A stretch of 64,000 nt of DNA from positions 20,165 through 84,164 of the forward strand of contig CANQMR010000012.1 of NCBI GenBank assembly GCA_947625015.1. Direction: 5' to 3'. Below, piece by piece: positions 52,408 through 61,656 of the stretch; position 1 is the first letter of the stretch, and each line of letters begins with the position of its first letter. The notes below the pieces were generated by a model that was not told where the DNA came from, did not search any database, and saw only the letters and a program-made list of their open reading frames with translations. The translations under genes were made by a program, and so were the position numbers. The DNA comes from an uncultured Lachnospiraceae bacterium (lineage in GTDB: Bacteria > Bacillota > Clostridia > Lachnospirales > Lachnospiraceae).

Positions 52408-55400
52408 TTATTTTCCAACCGATTCATATACTGCTTCGTACATTCTGCCCATGTCTTTCCAGGTAAAGGTAATGGTTTGGGCCTTGTCATCAACTACGGT
52501 TTCGCTGTCTCCTTCTACCATTTTATCAGTCTGCAAATCTCTCCAACCTACAAACCGATAACCTTCCGCAGGTTCCGGAGCGGTAATGGTAATCTTATTC
52601 TGCCTATCTACATTATAACTTTCTACCTCGCCGCCATCACCGGTAGACATAATTGTTGTCTTCACTATGGCTGCATACTCATTATTGCCACCGTAGGTTA
52701 TCCAGCCGTCGCCTAACTTAATCTGCTTTGCATCTTTTACTGTAACAGCAACAGCCCATACCAGACGGTTTTTAATCCATCTGTTAACCGGACAATCAGT
52801 CATTACATCGCCATATTCATCCTCGCCATAATAATGCTGCCACCATCCGCTATTCGTACATTCAGCTGTAGTCTGATCTTCATCTATTTTCCAGCTATGA
52901 CCGTTACCCTTCTGAATATTAATCAGCCTCTTAGCCTTACAACCCTCATTCTGACAGCCCTCATAAATCAATCTGAATGAACAGTTTTCGTTCACCTCAT
53001 TATCATCAACCACTTTTCCGATTCCTTTTGCCCCCGGATTCTCTGCAATGTTGGATGATGCAAGGGTATCTTCATCTGCATCATAAGCGTAAACTGGCCC
53101 TCCCCATGTATGACCGGTTGCAGGAACCGTATAGCTGGTATTTTCATATCCGCAATCTTTACATTTTACCGTTGCCCTACCCGGTTCTTCACAGGTTGGA
53201 TTTTTGGTGATCGTTTCCTTCTCAAAGTCATAATTATGACCTTTTGCCGGAATGGTCTCCGTCTGTGTAAGTCCGCAATATTTACACTTCTTTGTCTTAA
53301 CTCCCCATGAAGTACAGGTCGGTTCTGTGGTAACGACAGGCTCTTCAAAAGAATGTTCCGTTCCGTCAGAAGGAATCACATCTGTCTTCTTGCTGTCACA
53401 ACGAGAGCACTTTATAGAGCGCAGTCCGGTCTCTTTACAGGTCGGTTCTTTCTCAACCACCCATTTTCCGCTGCTGTAATCATGACCTAACTTCTTTTCT
53501 GTTATAACTACATCTTTCTTCTCATGGCAACGGGTACATTCTGTAACTGTGTATCCATCCGTTGTACATGTTGCCGGTACGGTAACTTTCTGCCAGTCAT
53601 GGCCTAAAGGCCTTGCCGGTTCTCCATTCTCATTGATGATATGGAAGAATACCTGACCGCACTCGGTACATACAAAATATTGCTTGCCATAATCCGTACA
53701 AGTAGCCGGCTGCGAATTGGTCTTCTTTAACTGATGTTCCGGAGCCGGCATATATTCTCCTGCCTTCTTGCCGCAAACTTCACAAATCTTTGACCAATAT
53801 CCCGGCGCTGCACAGGAGCATGGCTTATTGTCAACATACCGGTGCTCGCCCGTAGCCGGAATTACTTCTGTCTCCTTGCTCTCACAGCGTGAACACTCTC
53901 TTGATCTCTGCCCCGGCGCTGCACAGGTTGCCTTCTGATCTATTACCCATTCGCCTGAATAATCATGGCCTAATGCTTCTTCAGTCACTATTATATCTTT
54001 CTTCTCATGACAACGGGTACACTCCGTTACTGTATACCCCTTTGTAGTGCAGGTTGGCTCTACGGTAATCGTCTTCCACTCATGACCTAAGGGTTTCTGT
54101 TCGGATATTACATTAAAGAATACCTGGCCACATACCTCACATTCAAAATATTCCTTTCCATATCCAAGACAAGTAGGTTCCACAGACTTCGTCTTACGCA
54201 ACTGATGCTTATCAGGCTCAATATCCTGACCGACTGCGTAACCACATACGGTACAAACCTTTTCCTTATATCCCGGCGCTTTACAGGAAACTGGATTCTG
54301 CTTTACAACCCACTCTCCAAAAGTATGCTCTTTCTTTGTGCCCGCCTTGGTACGGGTATCCGTCTTACCGCAGCGGTCACACTCCGCCGTCTCGGTTCCG
54401 TCCTTTGCGCAGGTGGCATCGCCATTATATACATAATTCGTAAAACTATGGCCTAATGCCGGAATAGACTCTGTCTGCCCCGCATAACCACAGCGTGAAC
54501 ACTTGCCCTCTAAGTACTTCCTGCCCGGTCTTGCACAAGTGGGCTCAATGTCTGCCACCGGCTGCATATCATGTCCAAGCGCATCTATTGTTTCGGTGTC
54601 TACTGCCCCACAGACAGAGCAAACACGCTCTTTGCTGCCCGGTAGCGTACAAGTTGGTTCTGTCTTCGTTGCCCAGTCTGCAAAACTGTGGGCTTTCCTT
54701 GTTCCACTGGCAGTGCGGGTGTCCGTCTCTTCGCAGCGGTCACACTTCGCCGTCTCGGTTCCATCGTTTGCACAGGTTGCATCGCTATTATATACATAAT
54801 GCGTAAAGCTATGACCTAATGCCGGAATTTTCTTTATTTCTACGTATTCGCATTTTGAACATTTTCTTGTTTTTATTCCCGCATCAGTACATGTTGGTGC
54901 TTTAATTACTTTCCATTTGTGCATCTTATGAGGACACCTTGTGCCAACTTTATCTCTTGTATATGTTACCCCACAACTCTCATTATCGCACTCTGCTGTC
55001 TCAGTACCATCCTTGGCACAGGTTGCATCATTATTGTATACATAATTGGTAAAGCTATGGCCCGTTGCCGGAATCTCTACTTCCTTTGTCTCGCCGCAAA
55101 TTGAACAAACCATCTTCTGCAAGCCGTTCTCTGTGCAGGTTGCGGGTTGTAACTCTTTCTCTTCAAAATTATGAGCATGTTCTGTCTGATCCGCCTTCTC
55201 TTTCTGTACGTCAGGCTTATCACTCTTTACCTCTGTTTTGAGAAGCTTGCTATAAGAATTCTCTTTTCCCTCCGGAACCTCTACCGTTGCCTCCGCAGCA
55301 ATTCCTTTGAGCGCATTCTTGCCAACCTTTACCAGCTTTTTACTTTCGATATCAATCTCGCTTAACTTCTTACAGTCCTTAAATGCATTCTTGCCAATAA

Positions 55401-55740
55401 CCTTAAGTTCTTTGTTTGTGTCTACGGATTTTAATTTCTTATATCCTTTAAACGCATTGTTGCCAATCTCCGTTACCTTAAAGGTATATCCGTTCTTTTT
55501 GACCGTATCCGGCATCTCCATAACCGCCAGTTTCTTGGATTTGGCGCCAATCAGGGAAACTGTACCTGATTTCTTTGATAAGGAAACCACCTTATAGCGA
55601 TACTTTCCATTGGTAAAAATACTGCCTGCCTTCAAACTGGTTCCGGCCGCATTGGCAGGTATTACGCCACCCCCAAAGACGGTGCCGATTACCAATACGA
55701 TTGTCATGATGATAGAAATAATCCTCTTTCTCAATCTCAT
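52408..55740 (-). CDS. large secreted surface protein B: BspA-type LRR + 17 Cys/His repeats + InlB-B-like C terminus
   Basis: A 1110-residue paralogue of surface protein A with the same order: signal peptide (1-32), LRR/BspA region (~35-180), 17 Cys/His units of ~36-45 residues, and a ~190-residue C-terminal domain. N- and C-terminal regions are nearly identical to A, including at DNA level, while the repeat units have been reshuffled and diverged. Unit 2 has CDNESCG, a CxxxC in place of CxxC, and unit 12 is short. The acidic spacer KPDVQKEKADQTEHAH precedes unit 1. It has its own promoter and terminator. Likely cell-surface adhesin or matrix protein; ligand unknown. Confidence 0.85.
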   Translation of the reverse strand: MRLRKRIISIIMTIVLVIGTVFGGGVIPANAAGTSLKAGSIFTNGKYRYKVVSLSKKSGTVSLIGAKSKKLAVMEMPDTVKKNGYTFKVTEIGNNAFKGYKKLKSVDTNKELKVIGKNAFKDCKKLSEIDIESKKLVKVGKNALKGIAAEATVEVPEGKENSYSKLLKTEVKSDKPDVQKEKADQTEHAHNFEEKELQPATCTENGLQKMVCSICGETKEVEIPATGHSFTNYVYNNDATCAKDGTETAECDNESCGVTYTRDKVGTRCPHKMHKWKVIKAPTCTDAGIKTRKCSKCEYVEIKKIPALGHSFTHYVYNSDATCANDGTETAKCDRCEETDTRTASGTRKAHSFADWATKTEPTCTLPGSKERVCSVCGAVDTETIDALGHDMQPVADIEPTCARPGRKYLEGKCSRCGYAGQTESIPALGHSFTNYVYNGDATCAKDGTETAECDRCGKTDTRTKAGTKKEHTFGEWVVKQNPVSCKAPGYKEKVCTVCGYAVGQDIEPDKHQLRKTKSVEPTCLGYGKEYFECEVCGQVFFNVISEQKPLGHEWKTITVEPTCTTKGYTVTECTRCHEKKDIIVTEEALGHDYSGEWVIDQKATCAAPGQRSRECSRCESKETEVIPATGEHRYVDNKPCSCAAPGYWSKICEVCGKKAGEYMPAPEHQLKKTNSQPATCTDYGKQYFVCTECGQVFFHIINENGEPARPLGHDWQKVTVPATCTTDGYTVTECTRCHEKKDVVITEKKLGHDYSSGKWVVEKEPTCKETGLRSIKCSRCDSKKTDVIPSDGTEHSFEEPVVTTEPTCTSWGVKTKKCKYCGLTQTETIPAKGHNYDFEKETITKNPTCEEPGRATVKCKDCGYENTSYTVPATGHTWGGPVYAYDADEDTLASSNIAENPGAKGIGKVVDDNEVNENCSFRLIYEGCQNEGCKAKRLINIQKGNGHSWKIDEDQTTAECTNSGWWQHYYGEDEYGDVMTDCPVNRWIKNRLVWAVAVTVKDAKQIKLGDGWITYGGNNEYAAIVKTTIMSTGDGGEVESYNVDRQNKITITAPEPAEGYRFVGWRDLQTDKMVEGDSETVVDDKAQTITFTWKDMGRMYEAVYESVGK

Positions 55741-55817
55741 ACAATCTCCTCCCTTCTTTCATCCCTGTAGATACAGAATAACATACAATAAAATATGTAA
55801 AACCGCTAATTGTGTTC

Positions 55818-55883
55818 ATTATAGCACACCCTTTTCCCTTTTACCATACACATTTTGCACAAATTCCGTTCCAATTTTTAACA
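55818..55883 (-). promoter_or_regulatory. promoter of surface protein B gene with conserved 25-bp upstream box
   Basis: The minus-strand TATAAT (55818-55823) and the 25-bp box (55859-55883) mirror those of surface protein A. The flanks between them are only partly conserved, which makes the box itself a candidate regulator site. Confidence 0.6.
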
Positions 55884-55950
55884 TATCTCCTAACGGACTT
55901 CTTAACGTTTTAAAGGCGGTTCCGCACAGACGGCAAAATCGCGGATTGTG

Positions 55951-55979
55951 TTGAATTTTCGCTTTTTTTGTGGTACATT
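55951..55979 (+). promoter_or_regulatory. promoter of the IbrA/IbrB-like pair
   Basis: TTGAAT (55951-55956) and TACATT (55974-55979) are spaced by 17 bp, about 40 bp before the ATG at 56021. The spacer contains a T7 run. Confidence 0.6.
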
Positions 55980-56020
55980 AGGCATACGAATTAGTAAATT
56001 TTGGAAATCAGGGGTGCGGT

Positions 56021-57352
56021 ATGACAAGGGAATATATAGGGGAAACCGTATACGAGGCGGCCAGACGGCGGCTTAAGTTTCTTTTTGAAGAATTTGATAA
56101 CATTTACCTGTCCTTTTCCGGCGGAAAAGACAGCGGCCTTTTATTAAATCTTCTATTGGATTTCCGGAAACAATATTATCCTGACCGGACAATCGGCGTG
56201 TTTCATCAGGATTTTGAAGCCCAGTATACCGTTACCACAGAATATATAGAACGTACCTTTGAACGGATTCAGGATCAGGTGGAGCCCTACTGGGTGTGCC
56301 TGCCCATGGCGACAAGAACCGCTCTGAGCAGCTATGAAATGTACTGGTATCCATGGGATGACAAGAAAAAGGATTGCTGGGTCCGCAGTATGCCGGATAA
56401 GGACTATGTCATCAATCTGTCCAACAACCCCATCAGCACATACAAATACAAGATGCATCAGGAGGATCTGGCCAAGCAGTTCGGCCGCTGGTACCGAACG
56501 TCCCATGGCAACAGCAAAACCGTCTGCCTTCTGGGCATGCGGGCAGACGAATCCCTGCAAAGATACAGCGGCTTTCTCAATAAAAAATACGGCTATCAGA
56601 ACGAGTGCTGGATCAGCCAGCAGTTTAAAGATGTGTGGTGCGCCTCTCCCCTTTATGACTGGACCGTAAACGACGTGTGGCACGCCCATTATAAATTTAA
56701 TTATGACTACAACCATTTATATGATCTATACTATATGGCCGGACTTACCGCATCCCAGATGCGGGTGGCCTCCCCGTTTAACGATTACTCCAAAGATTCC
56801 CTAAATCTGTACCGGGTAATTGACCCGGAAATCTGGGTAAAGCTGGTCGGCCGGGTGCAGGGCGCCAACTTCGCCTGCATCTACGGAAAGACCAAGGCCA
56901 TGGGCTATCGCAATGTCACTCTGCCGGAGGGGCACACCTGGGAATCCTTCACCAAATTTTTATTAAATACGCTGCCTGCCAGACTGCGAAAAAATTATAT
57001 AAAGAAGTTCAATTCTTCCATTCTGTTCTGGCACAAGACCGGCGGCGGATTAGACGAGGAGACCATACAGGAATTAATCGACCATGGCTACCATATTCAG
57101 CGCAACGGAATATCCAATTACACTTTAAGCAAAAAGACAAGAGTTGTGTTTGTGGGGAAAATTCCCGACCAGACAGACGACATTAAGACCTCTAAAGACA
57201 TTCCGAGCTGGAAAAGAATGTGCTACTGCATATTGAAAAACGACCATATCTGCCGCTTTATGGGTTTTGGCCTGACAAGGGAGCAGCAAAGGCAGATCGA
57301 CTACATAAAAGGCCAGTATAAAAGCATTGAGGAGATGAATTATGGCGTATAA
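56021..57352 (+). CDS. PP-loop PAPS-reductase-like protein (IbrA / YbdN-like, DUF3440)
   Basis: A 443-residue protein with the PP-loop SFSGGKDSGLLL (31-42), then FHQDFEAQYTVTTEYIE, GMRADESLQRY and YDWTVNDVWHAHYKFNYDYN, and a C-terminal DUF3440-like region. It belongs with E. coli IbrA/YbdN rather than CysH: it is much longer and lacks the CysH C-terminal ECG(L/I)H motif. It cannot be assumed to be the missing APS reductase of the sulfate pathway. In E. coli ibrA and ibrB activate expression of immunoglobulin-binding eib genes; the chemistry is unknown. The next gene overlaps it by 11 bp, and that pairing strongly supports the assignment. Confidence 0.87.
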   Translation: MTREYIGETVYEAARRRLKFLFEEFDNIYLSFSGGKDSGLLLNLLLDFRKQYYPDRTIGVFHQDFEAQYTVTTEYIERTFERIQDQVEPYWVCLPMATRTALSSYEMYWYPWDDKKKDCWVRSMPDKDYVINLSNNPISTYKYKMHQEDLAKQFGRWYRTSHGNSKTVCLLGMRADESLQRYSGFLNKKYGYQNECWISQQFKDVWCASPLYDWTVNDVWHAHYKFNYDYNHLYDLYYMAGLTASQMRVASPFNDYSKDSLNLYRVIDPEIWVKLVGRVQGANFACIYGKTKAMGYRNVTLPEGHTWESFTKFLLNTLPARLRKNYIKKFNSSILFWHKTGGGLDEETIQELIDHGYHIQRNGISNYTLSKKTRVVFVGKIPDQTDDIKTSKDIPSWKRMCYCILKNDHICRFMGFGLTREQQRQIDYIKGQYKSIEEMNYGV

Positions 57353-57863
57353 AAGTCCCGTTTACAACATTATTGCCGTACCAATCGATAAGATACAGGC
57401 AAACAACTACAACCCGAACACCGTCGCCCCGCCGGAAATGAAGCTGCTTTACGAGAGCATCAAAAACGACGGCTATACCATGCCCATTGTCTGCTACCAC
57501 GACAGTGCGGAAGACAAGTATATTATTGTGGACGGTTTTCACCGCTACCGGATTATGTTAGAGCATGAGGACATCTATGAGCGGGAAGGCGGAATGCTGC
57601 CGGTTTCCGTAATCAACAAGGAATTAGACCAAAGAATGGCCAGCACAATCCGCCATAACCGGGCAAGGGGAACCCATGATGTGGAGCTGATGAGCAGCAT
57701 AGTCAAAGATTTGCACGAATTAGGGCGCTCGGATGCATGGATTTCCAAACACTTAGGCATGGACAAGGACGAAATTCTCCGGCTCAAACAGATTACCGGT
57801 CTGGCCGCCCTTTTTAAGGACATAGACTTCGGACAGGCATGGAAACCGGTGGACGAAGAATAA
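57342..57863 (+). CDS. ParB/Srx-fold protein (IbrB / YbdM-like)
   Basis: A 173-residue ParB-type N-terminal domain protein: VPIDKIQANNYNPN, then PIVCYHDSAEDKYIIVDGFHRYRI, where DGFHRYR is the nucleotide/phosphate-binding GxxR-like signature, followed by STIRHNRARGTHDVELMSSIV and a predicted HTH (DAWISKHLGMDKDEILRL). It overlaps the IbrA-like gene by 11 bp. This matches the ibrA-ibrB and ybdN-ybdM pairs. It may bind DNA and nucleotide; its action on neighbouring surface-protein genes is an attractive but unproven idea. Confidence 0.87.
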   Translation: MAYKSPVYNIIAVPIDKIQANNYNPNTVAPPEMKLLYESIKNDGYTMPIVCYHDSAEDKYIIVDGFHRYRIMLEHEDIYEREGGMLPVSVINKELDQRMASTIRHNRARGTHDVELMSSIVKDLHELGRSDAWISKHLGMDKDEILRLKQITGLAALFKDIDFGQAWKPVDEE

Positions 57864-57926
57864 CCTCCCCGCAATCCTGCCTGTCCGGCATTTTTACCAT
57901 ATCTGATTCTCTGATTCCACACTGCC

Positions 57927-59696
57927 CTATCTGGCCGCCTTCGCCTCTTTCTCCTGCTTTAATACGGACTGGAAGGCCTTCATATCTTTTGCAATCTCAC
58001 CGCTTAACAACAGCATACAAATCAGGTTGGGCACCGCCATCAACGCATTGGCAATGTCCGACAGATTCCACACCAGATCCAAAGTCTGGGTTGCGCCCAC
58101 ATAGGCGATCAGTGAGAAAAATATGCGGTAAACCATATTATATTTATGCGTTCCCAATATGTACTCAAAGGCTTTCTCTCCATGATATTCCCAGCCGAGA
58201 ATCGTGGAAAAAGCAAACAGGGCAATCCCTATTGTCACCAGCCAGCCGCCGGCTTTTCCCAATACTGTCTCAAACGCCTTAATGGTAAGGGAGGAGCCCT
58301 CCACCAGCTCGCTGTACTGGAAGGAGCCGCCTTTATTGGTCTCGTCTACGCTGAAATTATATATGTTTTTGTCGTCTCCCTGCCAGGTACCGTCAATCAT
58401 TACCGTACCGTCCTCTAAAATGGCCGCAGCCGCCGGTCCCGCTTCCACAGACGCAAGAGAATCTCCCTGCTTTTCTTTTGCAAAAGCGTCTGTAAACTGC
58501 ACCTTATCCGCATCCCCGGCATAAGGCGTAAGCACCAGCGTTTCCTTATCCGATTGCAGGGTAACTTTATTGCCGTCAACAGCAATATCATACCGGATAT
58601 CTTCATTTTCTCCGTCGTTATAGGAGGCTTCGATTACCAGCTGATCGCCCTCTACCGTATATATTCCCTGAGCTTTCTGGGCAGTCATGCCCAACACGCC
58701 GGAAGAGGCAATGGTAAGACCGGTGATCGTACATACCACAATGGTATCCCAGAAGGTACCGGTCATATTGATATAAGCCTGACGCACCGGATTGTCCGTA
58801 GTCGCTGCGGCAGCGGTAATGGCCGCCGAACCCATGCCGGCCTCATTCGAAAACACGCCTCTTGCCACACCGTAACGCATAGCGCCCATCATGGACGCCA
58901 CCACAGTACCAAGCGCGCCGCCGGACACCGCTTTCACGCTGAAGGCCATGGAGAAAATCGTGGCAATCCCGGAAGGTAAATTACTAACATTTCCAATAAT
59001 TACAACCAGGGCGCATATAACATAAAAGATTGCCATAACAGGAACCACCACAGAAGACACCTTGGAAATGGTCTTAATGCCGCCGACAATAATAATCAGG
59101 GCAAGAATAGTGATGACAATGCCCACAATCATCAACGGAACATGAAAGGTTTCATTTAATGCGGAAGCAATGGAATTGGCCTGCGTCATATTTCCGATAC
59201 CGAAGGATGCCACCACCGCAAAAAAGGCAAAGAGCCAGCCAAGAATTTTGCCAAACGTCTTATTCTTTATCGCTTTTTTCATGGTGTACATCGGACCGCC
59301 GGACATTTCGCCCTTCTCATTTACCTCCCGGTATTTGATTGCCAGCATACACTCTGAAAATTTGGAGGTCAGCCCAAAGCAGGCGGAAATCCACATCCAC
59401 ACCAGCGCGCCGGGACCGCCGGATACCATAGCCGTCGCCACGCCGACAATATTTCCCGTACCAATCGTAGCCGCCAAAGCCGTCGTCAGTGCGGAAAACG
59501 GAGAGACATCTCCCTGCCCCCTGCTCTTCGTCCGGGCTTCCTTACTCAATGTGCTCTTTAACGCATAGGGCAGATTCCGCCAGGGCAAAAATCCGGTACG
59601 AATTGTCAAGAATACGCCTGTGCCTACTAAGAGCACCAGCATTACCGGTCCCCAGACAAAGTCATCCACTGCACTTACCATCTCTGAAAAATTCAT
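57927..59696 (-). CDS. alanine or glycine:cation symporter (AGCS) with an inserted ~130-residue domain
   Basis: A 589-residue sodium-coupled amino-acid symporter; family members are usually ~450-480 residues. The AGCS core is clear: VSPFSALTTALAATIGTGNI (65-84), SGGPMYTMKKA, FGIGNMTQANSIA, YGVARGVFSNEAGMGSAAI. Between the helix ending SSGVLGM (~337) and the next helix (~471, TIKAFETVLGK) lies an insertion of ~130 hydrophilic, beta-rich residues including YTVEGDQLVIEASYNDG and GTWQGDDKNIYNFSVDE. This resembles small lipocalin-like extracytoplasmic domains. The ATG at 59696 follows AAGGAG. Stands alone. Confidence 0.92.
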   Translation of the reverse strand: MNFSEMVSAVDDFVWGPVMLVLLVGTGVFLTIRTGFLPWRNLPYALKSTLSKEARTKSRGQGDVSPFSALTTALAATIGTGNIVGVATAMVSGGPGALVWMWISACFGLTSKFSECMLAIKYREVNEKGEMSGGPMYTMKKAIKNKTFGKILGWLFAFFAVVASFGIGNMTQANSIASALNETFHVPLMIVGIVITILALIIIVGGIKTISKVSSVVVPVMAIFYVICALVVIIGNVSNLPSGIATIFSMAFSVKAVSGGALGTVVASMMGAMRYGVARGVFSNEAGMGSAAITAAAATTDNPVRQAYINMTGTFWDTIVVCTITGLTIASSGVLGMTAQKAQGIYTVEGDQLVIEASYNDGENEDIRYDIAVDGNKVTLQSDKETLVLTPYAGDADKVQFTDAFAKEKQGDSLASVEAGPAAAAILEDGTVMIDGTWQGDDKNIYNFSVDETNKGGSFQYSELVEGSSLTIKAFETVLGKAGGWLVTIGIALFAFSTILGWEYHGEKAFEYILGTHKYNMVYRIFFSLIAYVGATQTLDLVWNLSDIANALMAVPNLICMLLLSGEIAKDMKAFQSVLKQEKEAKAAR

Positions 59697-59787
59697 AACA
59701 TTCTCCTTCTTTCGGATTAGTTGGCTGCCGCATGCAGCCTTTATCACCTAAAATAATACAATTTGTATGAATTAGTCAAGAAAATCA

Positions 59788-60750
59788 TCAAAAAATATTA
59801 ATCTCCGTAATGACCGTATCCTGATATTTCGTACCCGCATATACGGATTCAATCTCCAAAGTAAGGCTGTCTGTCTGAACAGGATCGCTGAACGTAATCA
59901 TCTGCGCCCCCATTTTATCTTCCAATGTAAATTCCTCCACTGTGCCGTCAGAATAGGTGACACGCAGCGCAGACGGCCGGGAATTTTTGTAATATAAATC
60001 TTCGCTTTTTTGATAACCCGGATATATGGTAAACCCGGATACCGTATAAGTTCCGCCAAAATCCAGGGTGACGGACTCGCCTCTTCCCTGTCCGCCTGCT
60101 CCCTCTACCCAGGCAGTGGACAAATCGCCATCTATTATCCGTTCGGGCGAATGTGTCATGCCATATTCGCTGAGTGAACTTGTCGCCGTCACTTTCACAA
60201 CATTACTCGTCTGAACCTCCTGTGCCGGCGGTTCTGCCTCCGTTACAGTTTCCTTCACTTCCTCAGTCGGCTGGGGTGCCGCGTCTGTAGCTGCCGCAGT
60301 AGTCGCTTCTGTAGTAACCGCCTGTGTAGTGGTCTGCTGCTCTGTCACTGTTTTTTCATTCTTCGGCTCTGTCTGTTTTCCGTTCCGGCCTGACGCGAGA
60401 TACCAGATACCAATGCCGATACCAACGCACAACAACGCGCATATGACGACAATGCAGATAATCATTCCTATCTTATTTTCTCCGGAATCCTGTTGTTCAT
60501 TTTGATACGGCATACTCTGCGTAACTTTTTCTTCCGCCTGTAGGCTTATCGTTTCCGCAACCTGTCTGTTCTCCAAATTTTTTACCGTCTTGCCACAGGA
60601 CCCGCAGAACTTAGCGCCTTCCTTCAGCTTCGCACCGCAATTTGTACAAAACATCGGCTGAATCCGCTTCACTGAATCCTGCTGTCTTCCACAGGAAACG
60701 CAAAAAGTTGCACGATCTGCTATTTCTGTTCCACAAAATTGACATTTCAC
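59788..60750 (-). CDS. zinc-ribbon membrane protein with discoidin-like extracellular domain
   Basis: A 320-residue protein. There are two zinc ribbons at ~3-21 (CQFCG...CVSCG) and ~35-54 (CTNCG...CGSCG). A single membrane helix spans ~96-118, followed by a Thr/Glu-rich linker (~125-180). The outside domain (~185-320) has the galactose-binding/discoidin pattern of NADase-type glycan-binding domains: SPERIIDGDLSTAWVEGAGG, ESVTLDFGGTYTVSGFTIYPG and SDGTVEEFTLED. It probably binds a surface glycan, with the ribbons in the cytoplasm. Same architecture class as 23130-24371 and 61657-63927. It lies 31 bp upstream of the VanX-like gene on the same strand. Confidence 0.83.
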   Translation of the reverse strand: MKCQFCGTEIADRATFCVSCGRQQDSVKRIQPMFCTNCGAKLKEGAKFCGSCGKTVKNLENRQVAETISLQAEEKVTQSMPYQNEQQDSGENKIGMIICIVVICALLCVGIGIGIWYLASGRNGKQTEPKNEKTVTEQQTTTQAVTTEATTAAATDAAPQPTEEVKETVTEAEPPAQEVQTSNVVKVTATSSLSEYGMTHSPERIIDGDLSTAWVEGAGGQGRGESVTLDFGGTYTVSGFTIYPGYQKSEDLYYKNSRPSALRVTYSDGTVEEFTLEDKMGAQMITFSDPVQTDSLTLEIESVYAGTKYQDTVITEINIF

Positions 60751-60781
60751 ATTTACATCTCCCCTGCATATTCATACTCTT

Positions 60782-61606
60782 TTAAGGCGTCATCGCATTT
60801 TCTTCCACAGAATAATCCACTGCATCTGAATAATGCCACCATTCGCCCTGATAAGGTTTAAATCCATAGGTTATCATTAATTCTTCAAGATATTTTGCAT
60901 TCTGCGCTTCATTTTCCTCACAATCGCTGTAATCCCTGTCCGCTCTGGCCGAAAAATCGTCAAAACCGGTGGGCATATCGACCTCTTTCCCATCTAAAGT
61001 AACCAGTGTAATATCAACGGTATTTCCTTTACTGTGGGAAGAAAACCCTGTATTGGGATTTGCCACATAACGGGAATCCGGACATACCTCCCATAATCTG
61101 CGCTGCGCTTCAACAGGCCTGTATGCATCCCATATCTTCAGCGCATAGCCATCCCGCTCTAATTCTCCGGCCACCGCAGCCAGTTTTTTGGCTGTGCCAT
61201 ACCTTAAATATGCACAATCTGATTCATAGATTACGGTTCCGGTAAAATTATCTGTTGTGGCATATTTTAAATCGACAAACACATGCGGAATATAGTCCTC
61301 CGCCAGGACGAAATCCGTATCGTTTTCCGGCGGTTTTGCAGTCGTTGTATTTTCCGGCTGTTCCCGCTCTTCTTCGCTCTTTTCCGCAACGGTCGCTGTT
61401 TGCCTTTCCTCTGTTGTATCCGACGCCGGTTCTTCGATATCCGTTACGGCCGTCTGCTGCTCATCCTCCGTTGGCTCTACCGGGGCATCTGCCGTCTGCG
61501 TGTTGCCGCAGGAACAAAAAAGCAGCACAGCCAATGCACCGGCCATAAGTATTTTCTGTCTGGCTATTTGCTTTACGGATTTTCTTTTTTTCCTCTTTTC
61601 TGACAA
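60782..61606 (-). CDS. VanX-like D-Ala-D-Ala dipeptidase lipoprotein (peptidase M15D)
   Basis: A 274-residue predicted lipoprotein. The basic N terminus and helix end in LLFCSC, with Cys31 or Cys33 as lipidation site. A Thr/Glu-rich linker (~36-95) leads to the M15D catalytic domain: DLKYATTDNF, WDAYRPVEAQRRL with Arg163, zinc ligands His191 and Asp198 (SSHSKGNTVDI), and GEWWHYS with catalytic Glu255 and His258. VanX cleaves D-Ala-D-Ala in the cytoplasm of vancomycin-resistant bacteria. Here export and the absence of vanH/vanA nearby argue for a cell-wall or nutrient dipeptidase instead of resistance. Confidence 0.9.
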   Translation of the reverse strand: MSEKRKKRKSVKQIARQKILMAGALAVLLFCSCGNTQTADAPVEPTEDEQQTAVTDIEEPASDTTEERQTATVAEKSEEEREQPENTTTAKPPENDTDFVLAEDYIPHVFVDLKYATTDNFTGTVIYESDCAYLRYGTAKKLAAVAGELERDGYALKIWDAYRPVEAQRRLWEVCPDSRYVANPNTGFSSHSKGNTVDITLVTLDGKEVDMPTGFDDFSARADRDYSDCEENEAQNAKYLEELMITYGFKPYQGEWWHYSDAVDYSVEENAMTP

Positions 61607-61656
61607 CTTTTTTCTCCCTTTTGCCTTCCGTCCTTATTGTCAAGAAGCAGCCGACA

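Noticed and set aside
48824..55740. CRISPR-like periodicity of ~120 bp
   Set aside because: The period comes from protein repeats in open reading frames; units are diverged and have no spacer structure.
56153..56716. 187-residue antisense ORF within the IbrA-like gene
   Set aside because: Shadow frame of a well-supported gene; no ribosome binding site or recognisable domain.
56021..57352. Missing APS/PAPS reductase (CysH) of the sulfate pathway
   Set aside because: The PP-loop is shared, but length, C-terminal region and the ParB-like partner identify the IbrA/YbdN group; the CysH C-terminal cysteine motif is absent.
60782..61606. Vancomycin-resistance vanX gene
   Set aside because: It is an exported lipoprotein with no vanH, vanA or vanRS nearby; a wall or peptide metabolism role is more likely.
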